Source: Alkaliphilus sp. (GTDB taxonomy: Bacteria > Bacillota > Clostridia > Peptostreptococcales > Natronincolaceae). From it: a DNA stretch of 6,023 nucleotides. Under the pieces are notes generated by a model, which ran no database searches, was not told where the DNA came from, and saw nothing but the letters and a program-made list of their open reading frames with translations. Shown in pieces: positions 1-5,401 of this stretch. The first letter of the stretch is position 1. Every line of letters begins with the position of its first letter. The DNA lies in NCBI GenBank assembly GCA_023230535.1, contig JALNXC010000089.1:1-6023 (forward strand). The letters are read 5' to 3'. Position numbers and translations under genes: made by a program.

Positions 1-168
1 ACCATAGGTTTCATTTATTATTTCTGTCACAATTTTGGACAGTTCCATTGCCCTGATCTCGTTACTCCCCCCTACGGATTTTGCTGCGGCAAATATGGCG
101 TCTTTGATTTTACCACCGTCAAAGTTGACAATCTCTCCATTCCTTTTCTGGATCTTAGAAACAGCCAT
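1..168 (-). CDS. nrdD: Ribonucleotide reductase, N-terminal ATP-cone (probably anaerobic class III NrdD), partial
   Basis: The first 56 codons are present and the rest lies beyond the left window edge. The peptide starts MAVSKIQKRNGEIVNFDGGK and continues with IKDAIFAAAKSVGG. This is a classic ATP-cone, the allosteric ATP/dATP-binding domain at the N-terminus of ribonucleotide reductases: a basic K-R-N/D-G turn, then the V-x-F-D strand, then a helix with K-I-x-x-A-I. The 'AAKSVGG' ending of the helix is typical of anaerobic ribonucleoside-triphosphate reductase (NrdD), which makes dNTPs from NTPs with a glycyl radical under anoxia. The start is well supported: AGGAGG at 176-181 lies 7 nt before the ATG. 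The NrdR-box-like operator just upstream fits an RNR gene. Class II (NrdJ) or class I (NrdA) enzymes also carry ATP-cones, and the catalytic domain that would decide is not visible. NrdR also has an ATP-cone, but it is preceded by a zinc finger, which is absent here. Confidence 0.78.
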   Translation of the reverse strand, partial: MAVSKIQKRNGEIVNFDGGKIKDAIFAAAKSVGGSNEIRAMELSKIVTEIINETYG

Positions 169-199
169 TAGTCCCCCTCCTGTTGTGTTTTATTTTCCT

Positions 200-228
200 A
201 TTATACTATATATTGTATATATTACACT
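200..228 (-). promoter_or_regulatory. Candidate nrdD promoter with perfect -10
   Basis: Read on the minus strand, 205-200 is TATAAT, an exact sigma-A -10. It lies about 32 nt upstream of the nrdD ATG, so the 5' leader would be about 25 nt. The -35 region (about 223-228, AGTGTA) is poor, which suggests a weak or activator-dependent promoter. An alternative pair on the same strand is TTGAAA (248-243) with TAATAT (224-219) and an 18-nt spacer. Either choice places the promoter inside the NrdR-box region. Confidence 0.5.
203..218. promoter_or_regulatory. NrdR box 1 (strong palindrome)
   Basis: The 16-mer ATACTATATATTGTAT matches 14 of 16 positions of the NrdR-box consensus as I know it (ACACWATATATWGTGT). 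It is a palindrome with arms ATAC/GTAT around ATATAT. It overlaps the -10 hexamer of the nrdD promoter, where a repressor would block RNA polymerase. NrdR is the widespread repressor of ribonucleotide reductase genes. The nrdR gene itself is not in the window. Confidence 0.68.
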
Positions 229-239
229 ATTATGACTGT
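224..239. promoter_or_regulatory. NrdR box 2 (weak, half-site conserved)
   Basis: The 16-mer ACACTATTATGACTGT matches 11 of 16 consensus positions. The left half-site ACACTAT is exact and the right half is degraded. Its start is 21 bp from that of box 1, about two helical turns, so a repressor on both sites would sit on the same DNA face. NrdR sites often come in pairs in helical phase. AT-richness alone could give part of this match. Confidence 0.4.
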
Positions 240-244
240 TATTT

Positions 245-304
245 TCAATGCTGCCCTTGACCCGTATTAGACCTTTTTCCAAGCATTTCTACCAAATTCT
301 TCAT
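245..304 (-). CDS. Very short ORF (19 codons) between murI and nrdD, doubtful
   Basis: An ATG at 304-302 opens 19 codons ending in TGA at 247-245. The peptide reads MKNLVEMLGKRSN and ends TGQGQH. AAGGA lies 6 nt upstream of the ATG, a plausible ribosome binding site. The frame stays open further upstream into the murI 3' end (codons reading SDYYNQGRT just before the ATG), so the ORF could start earlier at a non-ATG codon. The composition is less AT-biased than the surrounding spacer. It ends just before the nrdD promoter, so it would be read from the murI transcript and is unlikely to be an nrdD leader peptide. I do not recognise the peptide; it may be chance or a gene remnant. Confidence 0.22.
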   Translation of the reverse strand: MKNLVEMLGKRSNTGQGQH

Positions 305-350
305 CGTTCGTCCTTGATTATAGTAATCGGATTTATTTTTAATATCATAT

Positions 351-1181
351 TTAAATATAATTAATGATCCCACACCAGTTTAGATCCTTTAATCTTTCTT
401 CCAACAATTTTTTACTGAGCTCGAGCATATCATCATTTTTGCCGGAATTTATTAATTTAATTTTGGTTTCCTTACAACCCCCGGTTTTGCCTGAAATTAA
501 TTTATTATCGGCCTGAAGCAAATTTTTCAGATGCCTCACCGTACCTAAATTGCCATCTACTATATTTATATTTTCGCCAACTATGTTTGCAATAATATCT
601 TTAATAAATATATAATGAGTGCATCCTAAAACAATTACCCCTATTTCATCTATATTATGTGGCAAAAATATGTCCTTGATATAATTTTTTATTTTATCGG
701 AATGTTTTCCTTCCTTTTCAATTATTTCCACTAAACCCAAACAGGGCATCTTAATGACATTTGTTGCATATTTCAATTTTTGTATGAGATCATTAAATTT
801 TTTCTCTCTGAGAGTAACATCTGTTGCCATCACGGCCACTTTCCCTTGTTTATTCAGTTTGATTCCCGGTTTTAAGGCAGGTTCCATACCGATAACCGGA
901 ATATTTAATCTATTTCTCAATTCATTTATCACCACACTGGTAGCGGTGTTACAGGCAACTACCAATGCTTTAATTTTAAAATTTAATAAATACTCAATCG
1001 CATTCAAAGATAATCGTTTTACTTCCTCATTGCTTCTGATCCCATAAGGTGCATTGCCGGAATCTCCGAAATATACATATTGTTCGTCCGGCAGTTGATA
1101 TACTAAATCTGCCAAAACACTGATACCGCCTACTCCGGAATCAAAAACCCCTATGGGTAAATTAGATAGGTTTTTTTCCAT
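351..1181 (-). CDS. murI: Glutamate racemase
   Basis: 276 residues, normal length for the family. MurI (RacE) interconverts L- and D-glutamate without a cofactor, supplying D-Glu for the peptidoglycan stem peptide in the cytoplasm. The Asp/Glu racemase fold is complete. Seen in the protein: IGVFDSGVGG with the catalytic-region Asp at residue 14; YFGDSGNAPYG at 37-47; first catalytic Cys77 in VVACNTATS; GMEPALKP at 98-105; CLGLVEIIE at 147-155; second catalytic Cys187 followed by His189 in VLGCTHY. The residue after this last motif is Ile where Pro is usual (GCTHYP), a conservative oddity. The ATG start has only a weak upstream AAGGG about 13 nt away and no better in-frame start exists. The gene follows the ypeB terminator and so probably has its own promoter. 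No clear terminator lies between it and nrdD, so readthrough is possible. Confidence 0.95.
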   Translation of the reverse strand: MEKNLSNLPIGVFDSGVGGISVLADLVYQLPDEQYVYFGDSGNAPYGIRSNEEVKRLSLNAIEYLLNFKIKALVVACNTATSVVINELRNRLNIPVIGMEPALKPGIKLNKQGKVAVMATDVTLREKKFNDLIQKLKYATNVIKMPCLGLVEIIEKEGKHSDKIKNYIKDIFLPHNIDEIGVIVLGCTHYIFIKDIIANIVGENINIVDGNLGTVRHLKNLLQADNKLISGKTGGCKETKIKLINSGKNDDMLELSKKLLEERLKDLNWCGIINYI

Positions 1182-1210
1182 GCTATGATCACAACCCTTT
1201 ACTCTATATT

Positions 1211-1241
1211 ATTATATTTATATTATTTTATTTTACATCAA
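1211..1241 (-). promoter_or_regulatory. Candidate proximal murI promoter
   Basis: On the minus strand, TTGATG (1241-1236) and TATAAT (1216-1211) are separated by 19 nt, longer than the ideal 17. The leader would be about 25 nt. In such AT-rich DNA TATAAT-like hexamers are common, so support is modest. Confidence 0.3.
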
Positions 1242-1409
1242 TTTCTTTTTCGTCCTTTTTTATAATAATTCTGTTTTTTCTTAAAATACAGAACCTACCA
1301 TATATATTTTGCCATATATATATTATTTTTTCCACTTAAAAAACTGTTTAAAATAATTCTATAATCATATACACTTTTACTCGTATAACATTACCCTGCT
1401 AATTAAAAT

Positions 1410-1438
1410 ATTATAATATGACGGGATATAATTGGAAA
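1410..1438 (-). promoter_or_regulatory. Candidate distal murI promoter
   Basis: On the minus strand, TTTCCA (1438-1433) and an exact TATAAT (1415-1410) have the ideal 17-nt spacer. This promoter lies just after the ypeB terminator and would give a leader of about 220 nt in front of murI. Confidence 0.35.
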
Positions 1439-1489
1439 AGGTGAAATCATATCAACTTACTGTTAATATAATGAGCGTTGTTTTTGGTA

Positions 1490-1533
1490 TAAAAAATAAG
1501 AAGGTTGCCAATAAAATTTTGGCATACCTTCTT
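1490..1533 (-). terminator. Rho-independent terminator after ypeB
   Basis: The arms 1498-1511 and 1519-1533 pair over 14 bp (AAGAAGGT then TGCCAA, with one bulged base) around a 7-nt loop. On the minus strand the stem is followed by ATTTTTT at 1497-1491. It starts 16 bases past the ypeB stop codon, so it closes the sleB-ypeB unit and insulates murI. Confidence 0.88.
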
Positions 1534-1548
1534 TATTTGTTATAGAAC

Positions 1549-2898
1549 CTATATTACAAGGGTTCCATCTTTTTGGTTTACCATAAGTAATACTTTTCTT
1601 TGATGTCCCGTATTAGCATCTATATATATCAAGTAGCGGTCCTCACCAAATTTTACTTTAAACTCATAGGTCAATATCTCCTTCTCCCCGGCAATAGGAA
1701 TTATAGCTAATTTTACGTCTTCTTCTTTGACCCCGCTGGACAGCCTTTCCCTGGCTTCTTCCTCCGATATCTTTGGTTTTTCAATATTTCTTTCATGGTG
1801 GTTTGTTAAATATCCCTGTGCCTCAAGCCCAATTATATCACCATTATCCAATGCAAGTTTAACTTTAACTAAGTCACTATATATCAATACCCCTTCTTGT
1901 TCATAAGCAAAATTAGTAACCATTTGGCCTTCATATGCCATTGAATATGTCGCTTTCATGCCATTATATCCAATCTCTTTTAAAAATTCTTCCGCTTTCC
2001 TTATGGCATCCTCCCTATCAATATTATTTTTGTCGACCGATACCGGATTTACATACCATATTATTTTACCACCGATTTTACTGACAGCCGCTGTGGCTTC
2101 ATGCCCATCAGGTGTGTTTTCATCGAATATGCTCACATAATAACCGTCTATCGGTTGATTTTTAATATTACCGGTTACCCTGATATTGCTATTCCTATGT
2201 TTTTCAAAGGCATCTGATATTATATTAACTGCCTCAACACTACTTATTTCACTGCCTGCCAATTTTGGTTTAACATCCTTTAAATGGTCCGAAAAAGGCC
2301 CATCATATATGAGTTCCGGGTATTCCTGCATCCGTTCTTCAAAATTGATCAGTTCAAAATCTTTCATTTGGTCCTCGACACGTTTTAGGCTTTTATTCCC
2401 TTCCCTTCTCAAATCTCCAAAATTTATTCCGTCCGCCGATACCTGTTGTTGAAGTTCTACTAACTGCCTTGACAAATGGCTTGCATAACTATGCAACTCT
2501 ACCATTGTATTCAATTCTTTTTCACTTAAAATTATCCCATCCAAACTCTTATTTGACATAGCGGTGCAATAATCCCCCAACTGGCTCAAAAACCTTTCGG
2601 TACTGCGTATCCCCCCATGATGAAAAGGTAACTGTGTTAATTTTTCCTGTGCCATATAAGACTGGCTTGTAACATCATTTAGAAATCTCGCTATATCATT
2701 ATTCGATGCCGACACCATCGCTTTAGATAAATTTACCTGTGCATTTTCCACATGCCCTATTAATTCATAGAACTGTCTCTGAAAATGTGTATCCAAATAT
2801 GTATGGTAATCATTTTTTTCATTGTATTCGTATATTCCCCAACCTAATGCAACTACTAAAGCTATGGCTAACACAAGGGGAAGTCCATATTTTCTCAC
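1549..2898 (-). CDS. ypeB: Germination protein YpeB
   Basis: 449 residues, full length for YpeB. Family knowledge: YpeB is a membrane-anchored spore protein made in the forespore. It is needed for SleB to accumulate and stay stable in the dormant spore, and holds the lytic enzyme inactive until germination. Seen here: an uncleaved N-terminal signal anchor at about residues 4-22; a long, mostly helical domain with many Gln/Glu/Ser to about residue 185; the family hallmark YPELIYDGPFSDH at 193-205; then about three PepSY-like repeats (about 210-290, 291-365, 373-440). In the second, the E-D-A-I-R-K-A-E-E-F-L helix is typical of PepSY. The start is GTG, fixed by AGGAGG at 2905-2910 with a 6-nt spacer; no ATG competes. 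The gene lies 48 nt after sleB with no terminator between, the common sleB-ypeB bicistron. The strong terminator downstream ends the unit. Confidence 0.95.
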   Translation of the reverse strand: MRKYGLPLVLAIALVVALGWGIYEYNEKNDYHTYLDTHFQRQFYELIGHVENAQVNLSKAMVSASNNDIARFLNDVTSQSYMAQEKLTQLPFHHGGIRSTERFLSQLGDYCTAMSNKSLDGIILSEKELNTMVELHSYASHLSRQLVELQQQVSADGINFGDLRREGNKSLKRVEDQMKDFELINFEERMQEYPELIYDGPFSDHLKDVKPKLAGSEISSVEAVNIISDAFEKHRNSNIRVTGNIKNQPIDGYYVSIFDENTPDGHEATAAVSKIGGKIIWYVNPVSVDKNNIDREDAIRKAEEFLKEIGYNGMKATYSMAYEGQMVTNFAYEQEGVLIYSDLVKVKLALDNGDIIGLEAQGYLTNHHERNIEKPKISEEEARERLSSGVKEEDVKLAIIPIAGEKEILTYEFKVKFGEDRYLIYIDANTGHQRKVLLMVNQKDGTLVI

Positions 2899-2910
2899 CG
2901 TATCCCTCCT
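2899..2910 (-). promoter_or_regulatory. Ribosome binding site deciding the ypeB GTG start
   Basis: AGGAGG (minus strand 2910-2905) lies 6 nt before GTG at 2898-2896. This supports the GTG as the true start and explains why an ATG is missing. Confidence 0.85.
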
Positions 2911-2946
2911 AACAAATTAATCAGACGTTTTATCACTGTTTTTAAA

Positions 2947-3630
2947 TCAATGTGCAAATACATGCCTGCCTATTGTCAATGTAACTTTTCTTGTCCAAAT
3001 CCAACTGCTCGTAGCAGTTGACGGATTCCAAAAATATATGGCTCCCCCGGTGGGGTCCCAGCCGTTTAATGCATCTCTGGCGGCATTATATGCGGAATCA
3101 TTAGGTGCCACATTGATAGCACCGCTTTTTACCGGCTCAAAGGCACAGGGTTGGTAAATTACACCTGCCAGGGTATTTGGAAAAGACGGATGTCTCACCC
3201 TGTTTAACATTACGGCACCGACGGCTACCTGACCTAAATAGGGTTCCCCTTTTGTTTCCGCATGAATGGCCCTCGCTAACAAACCTATGTCATCACTTCT
3301 TGAAACCCCACGGCTGACCGATGTGGTAGGCTGTGTACTTTTTGACGGCATACCTAAGGCATTTCTGGTTTGGGGCCCTATTACACCGTCTGCTGTTAAC
3401 CCGTTTAGTTTTTGAAATTTTATAACAGCATTGTACGTGCTCTGCCCAAAAATACCGTCCACATTTCCATCTAAATATCCCCACTGTTTTAGTCTCGATT
3501 GTGCTAATCTAACCTCTTCTCCGCTTGAACCCCAAGCTAGGGTTTGCGCGTTACTGATTTCCGGATATAAAGTGCTGATAAGCAATATACCCAATATTGC
3601 TACTAAAAATATGGCAATGGATCTTTTCAT
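2947..3630 (-). CDS. sleB: Spore cortex-lytic enzyme SleB
   Basis: 227 residues, shorter than the roughly 300 of Bacillus SleB, mostly through a shorter linker. Family knowledge: SleB is a lytic transglycosylase that cleaves cortex peptidoglycan containing muramic-delta-lactam during germination. Domains seen: a signal peptide (MKRS, hydrophobic to about residue 22, probable cleavage near SNAQ at 26-29); a peptidoglycan-binding domain at about 33-93, with GSSGEEVRLAQSRL and YLDGNVDGIFG followed by DGVIGPQTRNAL; a Thr/Ser-rich linker at 97-111; and a Hydrolase_2 (SleB/CwlJ) catalytic domain at 113-227. Glu125 in ARAIHAETKGEP is the expected catalytic acid. The GQVAVGAVMLNRV helix and the C-terminal GGAIYFWNP and IGRHVFAH motifs are also present. 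AGGAGG at 3638-3643 is 7 nt before the ATG. Its partner ypeB follows immediately. The peptidoglycan-binding domain and the ypeB neighbour argue for SleB over CwlJ. Confidence 0.95.
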   Translation of the reverse strand: MKRSIAIFLVAILGILLISTLYPEISNAQTLAWGSSGEEVRLAQSRLKQWGYLDGNVDGIFGQSTYNAVIKFQKLNGLTADGVIGPQTRNALGMPSKSTQPTTSVSRGVSRSDDIGLLARAIHAETKGEPYLGQVAVGAVMLNRVRHPSFPNTLAGVIYQPCAFEPVKSGAINVAPNDSAYNAARDALNGWDPTGGAIYFWNPSTATSSWIWTRKVTLTIGRHVFAH

Positions 3631-3659
3631 AAGGCTGCCTCCTATTTTTTTAATATTAT

Positions 3660-3689
3660 TATTTTTAACAAAAACTTATGGAATTATCC
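3660..3689 (-). promoter_or_regulatory. Candidate forespore (sigma-G-like) promoter for sleB
   Basis: On the minus strand, GGATA (3689-3685) fits the sigma-G/sigma-F -35 pattern. It is followed after 18 nt by AAAAATA (3666-3660), which partly fits the CATWHTA-type -10. The leader would be about 20-25 nt and the element lies directly after the upstream terminator. sleB is forespore-expressed from sigma-G in Bacillus, but the -10 match here is imperfect. Confidence 0.3.
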
Positions 3690-3721
3690 AAAAAACAAAA
3701 AACGGGACATGTTTATGTCCC
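3690..3721 (-). terminator. Rho-independent terminator between mgtE and sleB
   Basis: A 7-bp GGGACAT/ATGTCCC stem (3721-3715 with 3710-3704) closes a 4-nt loop. On the minus strand it is followed by G, six T, G and six T (3703-3690). This is a strong intrinsic terminator about 105 bases past the mgtE stop, separating mgtE from the germination unit. Confidence 0.85.
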
Positions 3722-3775
3722 CGCTTTTCACGAGCAAGCAAAGCCTACCCCGCATAAAAACACAGTATAATCGAT

Positions 3776-3805
3776 AAAAATAAAAAACGGCCAAAATGTT
3801 TTTTT
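3776..3805 (-). terminator. Weak possible terminator directly after mgtE
   Basis: On the minus strand AAAAAAC (3804-3798) can pair with GTTTTTT (3788-3782) around a 9-nt loop containing GGCC, followed by ATTTTT. The stem is almost all A-T, so it would be weak. It may add to the stronger terminator further downstream. Confidence 0.28.
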
Positions 3806-3826
3806 ATCCTTATGTCTTCTATCCTG

Positions 3827-5161
3827 CTAAACTCCCAGCATAAAATGAGCAATATTGAAATATACAACCAAAGCCAAAGCATCTACTATAGTCGTAATTA
3901 GAGGGCCTGTCATAATAGCCGGATCTGCTTTAAGTTTTTTTGCTATAACCGGAAGCAGCCCTCCCATAACCTTGGCAAGAACCACAGTAAAAAACAGAGT
4001 AACGGATACCGTTAATGCTATATCATTAGAAATCCTTTCAATAGTTATAATTCTAAAAAAATTTATAGCAGCTAATACAAGACCCACTATGGAACTTACC
4101 CTCAATTCTTTCCAAAACACTTTCAAATAATCCGACATCTGTATCTGCCCCAGAGCAAGCCCTCTGATAATAAGCGTAGAAGACTGAGTGCCTGCATTCC
4201 CCGCGGAATCCATCAGCATGGGTATGAACATATTGAGAGTTACTATTGCTTCAAGCACCGATTCATATTTGCCGATAATCCCACCTGTAAATGTGGCAGA
4301 GAGCATCAATATCAATAACCAGGGAATTCTTTTTTTCGCCAAAGCAAATACATCGGTATGAAGATACTCCTCATCTGTCGGTTCCATGGCAGCCATCCTA
4401 TGAAAATCTTCGGTGGTTACCTTATCCATCACATCCACAATATCATCTATAGTAATTATTCCAACTAACCTATTCTCTTTATCCACTACCGGTAAGGCAA
4501 TAAAATCATATTTTTTAAACAGACTTGTAATATATTCCCGGTCGTCCATTGTATGAGTTAAAATAATATCTTTTTCCATTATTTCTTTAATAAGCAGATC
4601 TTCATCCGATAACACCAGTTTTCTTAAAGATACTATGCCCTCAAGTTTTCGTTTTTCATCTAATACATAGCATGTATATACTGTTTCTCTATTCATGCCT
4701 ACCTTCTTTACATAATTAAGGGCCTCTTTTACTGTCATTTCTTTTTTTAGGTCGACATATTCTATAGTCATAAGGCTTCCTGCCGAATTCTCCGGATATT
4801 TTAAAAACTGGTTGACCAATTTTCTTTCTTCTTCTGTGGCAGTTGCTAAAATCCGCTTGATGACATTTGACGGCATTTCCTCAAGAAAATCTATTTTATC
4901 ATCAAAAAATAATTCCTCTAAAATTTCCTTGAGCTGGGTTTCGTTCATAGCGTTTACAATGTCTTTTCTCTGTTGATAGGTTAAATGGGAAAATACCTCC
5001 GCCGCTTTATCTTTTTGTAATAATCTAAACAATATAATAGTATTTTTTTTGTCTAAATCATCGAATGCCTCCGCTATATCTATGGATCTGACTTTTGTCA
5101 ATTCTTCTTTTAACAGCATGAAGTCCTTTTGTTCAATGAGGTCTAATATTTTATTGTCCAT
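3827..5161 (-). CDS. mgtE: Magnesium transporter MgtE
   Basis: 444 residues, full length. MgtE is a homodimeric Mg2+ channel in the plasma membrane, gated by intracellular Mg2+ bound to its cytosolic domains. Domains in order: an acidic helical N domain (about 1-125); the linker motif YPENSAGSLMT at 122-132; two CBS domains (about 133-190 and 195-255), the second with ALPVVDKENRLVGIITIDD at 222-240; a connecting plug helix (about 245-275); and five membrane helices from about 281. Pore-family signatures are the PMLMDSAGNAGTQSS segment at 314-328 plus RGLALGQ, and the last helix with TGPLITTIVDALAL, whose Asp427 matches the conserved pore Asp. The ATG is preceded by AAGGGGGAG (5178-5170), giving an 8-nt spacer. 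A 34-codon ORF ends 17 nt upstream, so translation may be coupled. No M-box riboswitch was recognised in front. The stop is TAG, followed by a terminator. Confidence 0.96.
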   Translation of the reverse strand: MDNKILDLIEQKDFMLLKEELTKVRSIDIAEAFDDLDKKNTIILFRLLQKDKAAEVFSHLTYQQRKDIVNAMNETQLKEILEELFFDDKIDFLEEMPSNVIKRILATATEEERKLVNQFLKYPENSAGSLMTIEYVDLKKEMTVKEALNYVKKVGMNRETVYTCYVLDEKRKLEGIVSLRKLVLSDEDLLIKEIMEKDIILTHTMDDREYITSLFKKYDFIALPVVDKENRLVGIITIDDIVDVMDKVTTEDFHRMAAMEPTDEEYLHTDVFALAKKRIPWLLILMLSATFTGGIIGKYESVLEAIVTLNMFIPMLMDSAGNAGTQSSTLIIRGLALGQIQMSDYLKVFWKELRVSSIVGLVLAAINFFRIITIERISNDIALTVSVTLFFTVVLAKVMGGLLPVIAKKLKADPAIMTGPLITTIVDALALVVYFNIAHFMLGV

Positions 5162-5170
5162 GTCTTACTC

Positions 5171-5187
5171 TCCCCCTTTTAGGAAGA
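5171..5187 (-). promoter_or_regulatory. Hairpin able to mask the mgtE ribosome binding site
   Basis: On the minus strand TCTTCCT (5187-5181) can pair with AGGGGGA (5177-5171) over 7 bp, two of them G-U, with an AAA loop. The right arm is the mgtE Shine-Dalgarno. The left arm and loop include the last codons and stop of the leader ORF, so a ribosome finishing the leader ORF would open this hairpin. Fold inferred by eye. Confidence 0.4.
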
Positions 5188-5283
5188 TGAGTTTCCCCCA
5201 TTAGTGGCGCAAACCTCATCCGCCCTGTTAAATTGTAACTGTCTTAATAAATTGTACCTACGGCCCTCAGGACCAGAATCCAT
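5179..5283 (-). CDS. 34-codon leader ORF upstream of mgtE, unknown function
   Basis: ATG at 5283-5281, TAA at 5181-5179, 34 codons. Initiation evidence is the best in the window: AGGAGGTGG at 5297-5289, nearly the full complement of the 16S rRNA tail, with AGGAGG 8 nt before the ATG. The peptide opens MDSGPEGRRYNLLRQLQF, has an N-R-A-D-E-V-C-A-T stretch at 19-27 with one Cys25, and ends in GGNSSS. It is polar, without a membrane segment or signal peptide. It ends 17 nt before mgtE, and the mgtE Shine-Dalgarno follows its stop directly, which suggests coupling. I do not recognise the family. It could be a regulatory leader peptide (compare MgtL, a different sequence, in enterobacterial Mg2+ control), a true small protein, or a chance ORF across a structured RNA leader. 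The strong initiation site argues that it is translated; function is unknown. Confidence 0.68.
   Translation of the reverse strand: MDSGPEGRRYNLLRQLQFNRADEVCATNGGNSSS
5186..5220 (-). promoter_or_regulatory. Leader hairpin in the 3' part of the mgtE leader ORF
   Basis: On the minus strand GATGAG-G-TTT (5220-5211) pairs with AAACTCATC (5194-5186): 9 bp with one bulged G and a 16-nt loop rich in G and C. No T-run follows, so it is not a terminator. A competing stem GGCG/CGCC around GATGAGGTTTG (about 5205-5223) cannot form at the same time. If it formed, the freed CTCATC could pair with GATGAG in its loop as a pseudoknot. Confidence 0.45.
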
Positions 5284-5299
5284 TTCCACCACCTCCTGC

Positions 5300-5327
5300 G
5301 TTAGAAGTCGGAAATCAGAAGCCGAAA
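5300..5327. repeat. Four imperfect 7-nt tandem repeats
   Basis: On the plus strand four consecutive heptamers read GTTAGAA, GTCGGAA, ATCAGAA, GCCGAAA (consensus about GYCRGAA). They lie within the 5' leader of the 34-codon ORF, two bases upstream of its Shine-Dalgarno. A weaker fifth unit (GCCAAAA, 5329-5335) follows after one extra base. Confidence 0.6.
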
Positions 5328-5372
5328 TGCCAAAAATCTATAAGTTGGGTATAAAATTTCAAAAATAGATTT

Positions 5373-5401
5373 AATATACTGATTTTCGATTCCAATTTAA
5401 A
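5373..5401 (-). promoter_or_regulatory. Candidate promoter for the leader ORF and mgtE
   Basis: On the minus strand TTTAAA (5401-5396) and TATATT (5378-5373) have a 17-nt spacer. Transcription would start near 5366 and leave about 80 nt before the leader ORF and about 205 nt before mgtE. A second, less well-spaced -10-like TATAGA lies at 5342-5337. The -35 is only fair. Confidence 0.35.

Larger units (their letters stand above)
1182..1489 (-). other. Very AT-rich murI upstream region, no supported gene
   Basis: About 310 bases between the ypeB terminator and the murI start. It holds promoter-like elements, an imperfect hairpin (TTCTGT at 1269-1274 with ACAGAA at 1288-1293, extended internally by TTTT/AAAA, no T-run after it), and a 10-nt direct repeat CCATATATAT at 1298-1307 and 1312-1321. 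No riboswitch, T-box or tRNA was recognised. Short ORFs here lack ribosome binding sites. Confidence 0.6.

Noticed and set aside
35..235. Plus-strand ORF opposite the nrdD start
   Set aside because: It lies antisense to the ATP-cone coding region and its promoter, and lacks a ribosome binding site and family features. It is a shadow.
1269..1293. TTCTGT/ACAGAA hairpin as a terminator or attenuator in the murI leader
   Set aside because: No T-run follows on the minus strand and the stem is almost all A-T, so it is unlikely to terminate transcription.
1228..1335. A 35-codon minus-strand ORF starting at GTG, directly after a TAA, in the murI leader
   Set aside because: No Shine-Dalgarno, a rare start codon, and an Ile/Lys-rich composition expected from AT-rich non-coding DNA.
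2186..2452. Plus-strand ORFs opposite ypeB (also 1958-2140), sleB (3431-3757), mgtE (3855-4130) and murI (754-1047)
   Set aside because: Each is antisense to a gene with complete family motifs, and none has its own motifs or ribosome binding site.
3684..3755. A 23-codon minus-strand ORF beginning MRGRLCLLVKSGDIN
   Set aside because: It runs straight through the strong terminator stem and its T-run and has no ribosome binding site. The sequence is explained by the terminator.
5179..5230. Fluoride (crcB) riboswitch-like pattern GGCGGATGAGGTTTGCGCC
   Set aside because: Only the first stem is superficially similar. The conserved downstream GGCUGAUGACUCCUA-type segment is not present and the gene context (mgtE) does not fit.
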